A stretch of DNA of 6,009 nt from Candidatus Atribacteria bacterium 1244-E10-H5-B2 (GTDB taxonomy: Bacteria > Atribacterota > JS1 > SB-45 > 34-128): NCBI GenBank assembly GCA_003575245.1, contig NMQN01000554.1, forward strand, positions 1 to 6,009. The letters run 5' to 3'. The notes below the pieces were generated by a model. It did no database searches and was not told the DNA's origin. It saw nothing but the letters and a program-made list of their open reading frames with translations. Below, in pieces: positions 1 through 4,580 of this stretch. Each line of letters opens with the position of its first letter. Position 1 is the stretch's first letter. The position numbers and the translations under genes are program-made.

Positions 1-2948
1 TTATCGATATAAGAGGGTTTACTAAGCTTGCTGACCAGCTGGACCCGGAGAAAGCTACGGAAATAATAAATAATATATTTGAACCGATAGTTGGCTTAAT
101 AGATAAATACGGCGGCGGTATTAATAAATTTTTAGGCGATGGATTAATGGCTATATTTGGTACACCTTTTAGCCATGAAGATGACCCCGAGAGAGCAGCA
201 AGAGCAAGTTTAGAGATAATGAAGTCCATAGAAGAAAATGGGAAGATAAAAATAGGTAACAAAGTAAGAAATTTAAAGGCGAGGATTGGAATTAATACCG
301 GATTGTGCATATCCGGCGAGATTGGTTCAGCTTCAAGAAAAGAATTTACAGTCATAGGAGATACGGTAAATTTAGCCTCTCGTCTGCAAGCAAATTCAAT
401 TCCAGGGGAAATATTAATCGGTGAAAAAACTTTCCGGAGAATTCAAGATAGTTTTATAATTTCTTCTCCCCGCAAATTGAAGATAAAAGGTAAGAAGGAT
501 TTGGTCTTAGCTTACACTTTAAAAGGAGAGAAGAAAAAAATTAGTTTACTTGAACGAAAGAAAAAATATTATTCTCCTTTTATAGGAAGAGAAAAAGAAT
601 TAAAAATCTTAAGAGAAGCTTTAAAAAAATCCTACCAATCAAAAGGACAAACAATTGAAATAAGCGGTGAATTAGGGATAGGAAAATCAAGATTAATCTT
701 AGAGCTTACCAAAGATTCTTTGGCTAAAGAATTTAATATTTTATCCGGTAATTGCTCATCCTGGGAAGAATCAAAACCTTATGCTCCTTTGAAGGAAATA
801 TTTACTAAAATCTTTGGAATAAAATTTGATGATAATCTCCAAGAAATTGAGAAGAAAATAGAAAATAAAATAAAAGGAATCGATTCTTCACTATTATTTG
901 CCTCTTCATATTTTTCAAGACTATTATCCTCAAAGATTAAATCCCTGGAAGAAATAATGGAGCAATCAAAAGAAGAAAGCAATTTGTTCATCAGAGTAGT
1001 GAAAAAATTACTGTGTAGTTTTTCTTCCCAAAAACCCCTTCTTATAATTATTGAAGATGTTCAGTGGATTGATGATGCATCTGCGGAATTTTTAACTCGA
1101 TGTTATAAAGAACTTAAAGAATATCCCATTCTGCTTATATATAGTCTTAGAGAATCACTCAAAAAGAGAGAGTCTATTGCCGGGTCTAAGAGAATAAAAT
1201 TATTACCCTTAAAGAATACTAAATCTGCTAAGCTAATAAGATTTTTAATAAAGAAAAAAGATATCTATCAATTAATGAAAGATAGAATAATTTTAACTGC
1301 TAATGGAAATCCCTTGTTTATTGAAGAAATTGTCAGGGGAATTGAAGAAAGAAGGTTATCGGCAGATAAAGATAGATTAGGTAATTACACAGAAATCTTT
1401 GCTGGTTTTCAAATACCAGATACTGTTCAGAGTATTGCACGAGCAAGAATTGATCTGCTTCCAGTGGGATTAAAAGAGATTTTATGTCAGGCATCAGTTC
1501 TTGGAAGATATATCGAAATTAATCTCTTCCAAAGAATTACCAATTTGAAGGACAAGGTATTATTTGATTTACTGAAGAAATTGCAAAAACACGAATTTAT
1601 AGAAGAAGTAGAGGCAGTACCTCAACTTCAAAGATATTTCGCCTTTACTCATTCTCTTATCCAAGAAATAGCTTACAATAGTCTACTTTTTAAAACCAGA
1701 AGAAGCCTGCATACTAAAATAGGGTCAGTTATGGAAGAAATTTATTCATCTAAAATAGATGCAAAAGTTGAAGAATTGGCCTATCATTTTAAAAATAGTA
1801 ATGACCCAGAAAAAGCTGTTTTTTATTTAAACAAATCTGGAGATAAAGCCCAATTCATATATGCTTTTTCAAATGCGGTGAATTATTTTCGGGATTGCAT
1901 TAAGATTTTAGAATTAACGGAACTTGAAAAGGAACAACTGACTCAACTTTCAGAAATATATAATAAATTAGCTTTTTCCCAATCGATTATTGGAGAGAGA
2001 AAAGAAGCGGAAATAAATTTAAATAAAGCATTAAAGTATTGCAGAAAAACTAAAGACAAAGATAATGAATCTTTGATATTAATGTGCATGGGAAATTTAT
2101 ATGGGGATATGGGACAGTGGGATAAGGCAATTGAATATTTTAAGAATAGTTTATTGATTAGTGGAGAATTAAATAATTTAAAAAGAAAAGCAAGCATCTT
2201 AAAGGGCATAGGGTTAGCATGTCTATTTAAGGGAGATATATCTACCGGATATTCTTATCTTAAAAAAAGTTTAAGAATATGTAAAGAAGTATCTGACGTA
2301 AATACATACGCCTTGCTTTTAAATAATTTGGGAATATATTATGATATGTTGGGGAAATGGGAGAAGGCAATTAAAAAGTATAAAGAAAGTATAAGAATCG
2401 CAAAAAGTAACAATAATATTATTTTTATATCTAATTTCACAAGCAATCTTGGTTTTGCTTATTCTTCGTTAAATAAATCAGAACAAGCTGTATACTATTT
2501 TAATAAAAGCATTAAAATGTCAGAAAAAATTGGTGATATTTACAATAAGGGTATAAATTTAATTCATTTGGGTGAAGAATATCTTAAAAAAGATAATTTT
2601 AGTAAAGCAAAATATTATATTATTCAAGCAGAAAAGATATTTAATAAATTAGAAGATAAGTTAGGATTAGCAGATGTATTTAAACTAAAAGGAATATTGT
2701 CTAAAAAACTAAAAGATTGGGAAAGCAGTAATAAATTTTTTAAAAGGTCTATTAAGATTTATTCTCAGCAAGGAGATAGACTTAATGAAGGTGAAACCTA
2801 TTATGAATGGGGAGATATGTTATTTATAAAGAAAAATAAAGATTTAGCTGAAAAGAAATTATTAAAATCCAAAAAAATATTGGAAAGTATTGGTGCAAAA
2901 AAGTATCTTAGAGAAATTGAGAAAAAATTAGATAAACTTGAAAAATAA
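1..2948 (+). CDS. Adenylate/guanylate cyclase (class IIIb-like) - P-loop ATPase - TPR protein, 5' partial
   Basis: The gene enters from the left edge; the reading frame is open from base 3, giving 981 visible residues before the TAA at 2946-2948. Residues 1 to about 140 are a class III nucleotide cyclase domain that probably converts ATP to cAMP. It has DIRGFT (metal Asp2), KFLGDGLMAIFG (Lys42, metal Asp46) and FTVIGDTVNLASRL (Thr116, Asn123, Arg127). The Lys/Thr pair at the purine-specifying positions is that of class IIIb, the bicarbonate-responsive sAC/CyaC type. Residues about 190-560 are an AAA/STAND-like ATPase domain, with Walker A GELGIGKS at 222-229 and Walker B LIIIEDVQWIDD near 348-358. 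Residues about 580-975 are TPR repeats. Eight of them sit in exact 40-residue register, with the small residue of helix B at codons 2007, 2127, 2247 and so on to 2847. No signal peptide or membrane segment is visible, so the protein is likely cytosolic, but its N-terminus lies outside the window. The ATG at 147 lies inside the cyclase domain and is not the start. All catalytic residues that can be seen are intact. Effector and partners are unknown. Confidence 0.93.
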   Translation, partial: IDIRGFTKLADQLDPEKATEIINNIFEPIVGLIDKYGGGINKFLGDGLMAIFGTPFSHEDDPERAARASLEIMKSIEENGKIKIGNKVRNLKARIGINTGLCISGEIGSASRKEFTVIGDTVNLASRLQANSIPGEILIGEKTFRRIQDSFIISSPRKLKIKGKKDLVLAYTLKGEKKKISLLERKKKYYSPFIGREKELKILREALKKSYQSKGQTIEISGELGIGKSRLILELTKDSLAKEFNILSGNCSSWEESKPYAPLKEIFTKIFGIKFDDNLQEIEKKIENKIKGIDSSLLFASSYFSRLLSSKIKSLEEIMEQSKEESNLFIRVVKKLLCSFSSQKPLLIIIEDVQWIDDASAEFLTRCYKELKEYPILLIYSLRESLKKRESIAGSKRIKLLPLKNTKSAKLIRFLIKKKDIYQLMKDRIILTANGNPLFIEEIVRGIEERRLSADKDRLGNYTEIFAGFQIPDTVQSIARARIDLLPVGLKEILCQASVLGRYIEINLFQRITNLKDKVLFDLLKKLQKHEFIEEVEAVPQLQRYFAFTHSLIQEIAYNSLLFKTRRSLHTKIGSVMEEIYSSKIDAKVEELAYHFKNSNDPEKAVFYLNKSGDKAQFIYAFSNAVNYFRDCIKILELTELEKEQLTQLSEIYNKLAFSQSIIGERKEAEINLNKALKYCRKTKDKDNESLILMCMGNLYGDMGQWDKAIEYFKNSLLISGELNNLKRKASILKGIGLACLFKGDISTGYSYLKKSLRICKEVSDVNTYALLLNNLGIYYDMLGKWEKAIKKYKESIRIAKSNNNIIFISNFTSNLGFAYSSLNKSEQAVYYFNKSIKMSEKIGDIYNKGINLIHLGEEYLKKDNFSKAKYYIIQAEKIFNKLEDKLGLADVFKLKGILSKKLKDWESSNKFFKRSIKIYSQQGDRLNEGETYYEWGDMLFIKKNKDLAEKKLLKSKKILESIGAKKYLREIEKKLDKLEK

Positions 2949-3012
2949 TAGATAAAAAAAATATTATAATTACGTTAGTGTAAACTTTTGCGGTGCAGTA
3001 AGAAAGTGATAT

Positions 3013-3057
3013 ATTCCCATTACCGTTTTCACGAGTACAAGTTTCATGGGAATGACA
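3013..3057. repeat. Palindromic intergenic element, ATTCCCAT/ATGGGAATGACA type
   Basis: ATTCCCAT (3013-3020) and ATGGGAAT (3046-3053) are perfect 8-bp inverted repeats around a 25-nt spacer, followed by GACA. The outer sequence resembles the tighter palindrome at 4059-4081 (ATTCCCGC..GCGGGAATGACA), so both probably belong to one dispersed repeat family. No T-tract follows the stem directly, so it is not a canonical terminator. Between the cyclase stop (2948) and this element I see nothing else. Confidence 0.6.
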
Positions 3058-3076
3058 CTGACATTTTTATTGGTTA

Positions 3077-3105
3077 TTTGCATTTTTTATTATTTGTTAT
3101 ATAAT
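3077..3105 (+). promoter_or_regulatory. Sigma70-type promoter for the riboswitch-controlled gene
   Basis: A perfect TATAAT -10 box (3100-3105) sits 17 bp downstream of TTTGCA (3077-3082), a 4/6 match to TTGACA, within a T-rich stretch. Initiation would fall near 3112, giving a leader of about 146 nt. That leader contains the hairpin at 3132-3158 and the whole riboswitch. The upstream gene ends about 130 bp earlier, so independent transcription is plausible. In AT-rich DNA a TATAAT alone is weak evidence; the spacing and the riboswitch position support this one. Confidence 0.6.
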
Positions 3106-3131
3106 ATAAGTGGGGGATGGTATAAAGTAAA

Positions 3132-3158
3132 GGAGTTTAAATTTTCAAAATAAACTCC
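3132..3158 (+). promoter_or_regulatory. Leader hairpin that competes for the CTCC strand of riboswitch P1
   Basis: GGAGTTTA (3132-3139) pairs perfectly with TAAACTCC (3151-3158) around an 11-nt loop. The last four bases of the stem, CTCC (3155-3158), can instead pair with GGAG (3245-3248), the core of the Shine-Dalgarno site. The upstream GGAG therefore imitates the Shine-Dalgarno sequence. The stem is directly visible; its role as an alternative fold of the expression platform is inferred. Confidence 0.6.
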
Positions 3159-3248
3159 CGATAATAGCAAATCAATCGAAAGGTTGAGACGCAAAGTCAC
3201 AGACCTAAGGTTATTAAGTTAGCTAAGGTAGCTGGGCCACCGAAGGAG
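3155..3248 (+). ncRNA. GEMM-I cyclic-dinucleotide riboswitch (c-di-GMP-I class, possibly the cGAMP-type variant)
   Basis: The GEMM-I core is present in order. AGCAAATC (3166-3173) leads into the stem TCAATC/GGTTGA (3172-3177/3182-3187), capped by a GAAA tetraloop (3178-3181). GACGCAAAG (3188-3196) follows. The second stem is GTC-a-CAG-ACC paired with GGT-ag-CTG-GGC (3196-3205/3227-3237), with the tetraloop-receptor-like CCTAA at 3204-3208. A distal hairpin, GGTTA/TAGCT, occupies 3209-3213/3220-3224, and the 3' strand ends in CCACCG (3237-3242). Against Vibrio Vc2, the stacking A47 is A3193 and ligand-pairing C92 is C3240, both kept. The position matching G20 is A3166. P1 can form as CTCCCG (3155-3160) with CG-aa-GGAG (3241-3248), which would hide the Shine-Dalgarno site. 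The aptamer begins about 45 nt after the predicted transcription start and ends 9 nt before the start codon, so control is most likely translational. Family assignment is secure; ligand and direction are inferred. Confidence 0.92.
3243..3248 (+). promoter_or_regulatory. Shine-Dalgarno site AAGGAG inside riboswitch P1
   Basis: AAGGAG lies directly against an ATG at 3249 (no spacer) and 9 nt before the ATG at 3258. The spacing makes 3258 the better start. The GGAG core is also the 3' strand of the proposed riboswitch P1 helix. Confidence 0.75.
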
Positions 3249-3257
3249 ATGATAAAA

Positions 3258-3656
3258 ATGAAGAAAAGAATAGATTTTAAACTTCTATCTGTTCTCTGTG
3301 TGGTAGTAATAGTCTTTTTAGCTCTATCTACCTTTGCCTTTTCTGCTAAAAAAGAAAAGGTTGGAGAGTGGATAGGCGTAGAGGGCGGTTCTATCACCCT
3401 TGAAGACGTTACCATTACTTTTGATTCAGGTATTCTGACCAAGGACACTAAAATATTCATCATATATTTTGGTGATAATGTTTACCAATTTGGACCTGAA
3501 ATAAAGGTTGATGGGACATTTACCTTGTATTTTGCTGATGCACCATCAGGTGAATCAGTAGTAATGACTTTTAAACAAGGTGAATGGGTAGAATTAACTT
3601 GTGTTGACGGATATGTAGAAACCGACCACTTTTCACGATATCGTGGTGGTTGGTAA
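3258..3656 (+). CDS. Small exported beta-rich protein, ZU5-like, under riboswitch control
   Basis: The protein has 132 residues from the ATG at 3258; the in-frame ATG at 3249 would add three residues but abuts the Shine-Dalgarno site. A Sec signal peptide is clear: MKKRIDFK, a hydrophobic core at about 9-26, and a likely cleavage after AFSA (residue 30). Cys14 does not sit in a proper lipobox (SVLC). The mature part of about 102 residues is rich in beta-forming segments. It follows the pattern of bacterial ZU5-like domains: GGSITLEDVTITFDSGIL (43-60), TKIFIIY (64-70), FGPEIKVDGTFTLYF (78-92) and a closing DHFSRY (123-128). Such domains are usually found in secreted or cell-surface multidomain proteins; here one stands alone and no enzyme motif is seen. 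The mature part has one Cys (115). A GEMM-I riboswitch precedes it and a terminator follows, so it is a single-gene unit. A surface, adhesion or matrix role fits typical targets of this riboswitch class, but that is inference. Confidence 0.85.
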   Translation: MKKRIDFKLLSVLCVVVIVFLALSTFAFSAKKEKVGEWIGVEGGSITLEDVTITFDSGILTKDTKIFIIYFGDNVYQFGPEIKVDGTFTLYFADAPSGESVVMTFKQGEWVELTCVDGYVETDHFSRYRGGW

Positions 3657-3678
3657 GTTTCTAAGAACTTAATACCAT

Positions 3679-3697
3679 CCCCCCCCCCTAAAAAAAA
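3679..3697. repeat. Homopolymer run C10-T-A8
   Basis: Ten consecutive C (3679-3688), then T and eight A (3690-3697), lie between the stop codon of the exported protein and its terminator. A C10 tract is out of character in this AT-rich DNA and is prone to slippage or to sequencing error. It is outside the coding region, so a length change would not shift the frame. Confidence 0.8.
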
Positions 3698-3706
3698 TTA
3701 ATATTC

Positions 3707-3747
3707 AAATAAAATAACCCCAGGTTAATTCCGGGGTTATTTTATTT
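3707..3747. terminator. Strong rho-independent terminator, probably bidirectional
   Basis: AAATAAAATAACCCC (3707-3721) pairs perfectly over 15 bp with GGGGTTATTTTATTT (3733-3747), around an 11-nt loop that can add two inner G-C pairs (GG 3723-3724 / CC 3731-3732). The GC-rich tip with A-rich 5' and T-rich 3' flanks can act on either strand. It closes the riboswitch-exported protein unit 50 nt after the stop and shields it from the downstream operon. Confidence 0.92.
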
Positions 3748-3765
3748 TACAGCCAATTCAATTAA

Positions 3766-3795
3766 TTGACGCTCATCTGGTAGCTATGTTAAAAT
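3766..3795 (+). promoter_or_regulatory. Candidate sigma70 promoter after the terminator
   Basis: TTGACG (3766-3771, 5/6) and TAAAAT (3790-3795, 5/6) are 18 bp apart. The site lies just after the terminator and more than 400 bp before the next gene. It would drive a long leader through the palindrome array into the DUF1232-rimO operon, or an unannotated small RNA. A 6-bp hairpin ACAATC/GATTGT (3803-3808/3817-3822) falls just downstream. Support is limited to the boxes. Confidence 0.35.
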
Positions 3796-3848
3796 CAGTA
3801 AGACAATCTATCTTATGATTGTAACCCAAAAAGCACACAAAATAGTAA

Positions 3849-3927
3849 TGTAGGGGCATAATGCATCGTGCTCACAGGACAAATTAGGAAATAATAAGGC
3901 GAGGGCACAATTCATTGTGCCCCTACA
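3849..3927. repeat. MITE-like palindromic unit with 25-bp imperfect terminal inverted repeats
   Basis: The left end (3849-3873) begins TGTAGGGGCA and the right end (3903-3927) finishes TGCCCCTACA. The two 25-nt ends match as inverted repeats at 21 of 25 positions. The right arm is itself a perfect hairpin, GGGCACAAT-tc-ATTGTGCCC (3903-3922); the left arm is a decayed one around ATGCAT. The unit is 79 bp and too small to encode a transposase, so it would need help in trans if mobile. Confidence 0.7.
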
Positions 3928-3940
3928 AAATCATAAAATC

Positions 3941-4001
3941 TGTAGGGGCTTGATTCATCAAGCCCGCAATAAGAATGGGTCAGATACATCTGACCACTAC
4001 A
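3941..4001. repeat. Second palindromic unit of the TGTAGGGGC family
   Basis: TGTAG (3941-3945) and CTACA (3997-4001) bound the unit as inverted ends. Inside are two perfect hairpins: GGGCTTGAT-tc-ATCAAGCCC (3946-3965) and GGTCAGAT-ac-ATCTGACC (3978-3995). Stem sequences differ from those of the neighbouring unit, but pairing and the 2-nt loop are kept. Confidence 0.7.
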
Positions 4002-4013
4002 AAAACTAAAGAA

Positions 4014-4038
4014 GGGGCGGATAAATCTGCCTTTTACA
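4014..4038. repeat. Lone hairpin arm of the same palindrome family
   Basis: GGCGGAT-aa-ATCTGCC (4016-4031) forms a 7-bp stem with one G-T pair and a 2-nt loop, followed by TTTTACA, probably a worn TGCCCCTACA-type end. It lies 37 nt after the start of the previous arm and looks like a partial unit. Confidence 0.55.
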
Positions 4039-4057
4039 GAAACAGAAAAGGAGGATA

Positions 4058-4082
4058 GATTCCCGCTTCCGCGGGAATGACA
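4058..4082. repeat. Palindromic repeat ATTCCCGC-TTCC-GCGGGAATGACA
   Basis: ATTCCCGC (4059-4066) and GCGGGAAT (4071-4078) form a perfect 8-bp hairpin with a TTCC loop, followed by GACA. It shares its outer sequence with the element at 3013-3057; a worn copy lies at 4167-4191. A further GGGAAT occurs at 4092-4097. It is a sequence family distinct from the TGTAGGGGC arms beside it. Confidence 0.65.
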
Positions 4083-4101
4083 TAAGGAAACGGGAATAAA
4101 T

Positions 4102-4132
4102 TAGTCGTTAGTGAATAGTGAATAGTCGTTAG
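4102..4132. repeat. Nested short direct repeats TAGTCGTTAG and GTGAATA
   Basis: TAGTCGTTAG occurs at 4102-4111 and 4123-4132, framing two tandem copies of GTGAATA (4111-4117, 4118-4124). No gene or hairpin is associated with it. Confidence 0.6.
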
Positions 4133-4166
4133 CAAAGAAAATAAGATTAAGAAATACAAAAGCTGA

Positions 4167-4191
4167 ATTTCCACTTCCGTAAGTAACGACA
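4167..4191. repeat. Degraded copy of the ATTCCCGC palindrome
   Basis: ATTTCCACTTCCG followed by an imperfect return arm and CGACA resembles the intact element at 4059-4082, with several substitutions and about one extra base. It ends about 24 nt before the DUF1232 start codon, just upstream of the GGAG Shine-Dalgarno site (4201-4204). Apart from the repeats and the candidate promoter, the 3748-4214 gap holds no gene that I can support. Confidence 0.4.
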
Positions 4192-4214
4192 GAGAAGTAT
4201 GGAGAATTAATTGT

Positions 4215-4559
4215 ATGACAGAAAATAAAGACCCTTATAATAAATTAAAAAAGCAGTTATATTTAGCCAGAATAATATTTCATATACCTAATTTTATAAA
4301 ATTGTCTTTAAGATTACTTAAAGATAGGAAAGTTCCCTTTTATTTAAAATTATTGGTATATGGAGCAATTGCTTACGTATTATCGCCTTATGATTTAATC
4401 CCTGATTATTTAGTTCCGTTTTTAGGATTTTTTGAAGATATTATTATCGGAATATCATGTTTAATTGGTTTGGTTAAGGGTAGCCCGCCTGAGGTGGTAG
4501 CGGGACACGTAAAAATAATAGATATAGAGAATAAGCAGAGATATAGGTTTTTTCGTTAA
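4215..4559 (+). CDS. DUF1232 / YkvA-like small membrane-associated protein
   Basis: The protein has 114 residues. The start is set by GGAG (4201-4204), 10 nt before the ATG. Residues about 34-82 carry the DUF1232 signature: a basic lead-in KDRKVPFYLKLL, the core YVLSPYDLIPDYLVPFLGF (54-72), and acidic FEDI (73-76) between two hydrophobic helices (about 43-58 and 66-87). These helices probably place it in or on the membrane. The biochemical role of this family is not established, and no catalytic residues can be assigned. The N-terminal 30 residues are basic and amphipathic; the C-terminus is short and charged. It ends 21 nt before rimO, so the two are probably cotranscribed; whether they are functionally linked is unknown. 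Confidence 0.87.
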   Translation: MTENKDPYNKLKKQLYLARIIFHIPNFIKLSLRLLKDRKVPFYLKLLVYGAIAYVLSPYDLIPDYLVPFLGFFEDIIIGISCLIGLVKGSPPEVVAGHVKIIDIENKQRYRFFR

Positions 4560-4580
4560 TAGAGAGGATAATTAGAAAAT

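Noticed and set aside
147..149. ATG as start of the cyclase gene
   Set aside because: The frame is open upstream to base 3 and encodes the DIRGFT and KFLGDG motifs of the same domain, so the gene begins outside the window.
779..991. Antisense open frames within the cyclase gene, here and at 1943-2209
   Set aside because: They are low-complexity reverse readings of a well-supported coding region.
2965..2970. TATAAT just after the cyclase stop as a promoter
   Set aside because: No acceptable -35 box lies 16-18 bp upstream, and chance TATAAT is common in such AT-rich DNA.
3013..3068. Terminator for the cyclase gene
   Set aside because: The 8-bp stem has a 25-nt loop and the T-run begins about 11 nt after the stem, so it does not fit an intrinsic terminator.
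3249..3251. ATG as start of the exported protein
   Set aside because: It touches the AAGGAG site with no spacer; the ATG at 3258 has a 9-nt spacer and gives a normal signal peptide start (MKKR).
3258..3302. Lipoprotein signal at Cys14
   Set aside because: SVLC lacks the small residue before Cys and lies inside the hydrophobic core; cleavage after AFSA is more plausible.
3197..3463. Antisense open frame over the riboswitch and exported protein
   Set aside because: It is a shadow of the + strand features, with no recognisable domain or Shine-Dalgarno support.
3849..4038. CRISPR-like array, from the roughly 37-nt spacing of arms
   Set aside because: The repeats are not identical, each arm is a palindrome with different stem sequence, there are no uniform spacers, and no cas gene is present.
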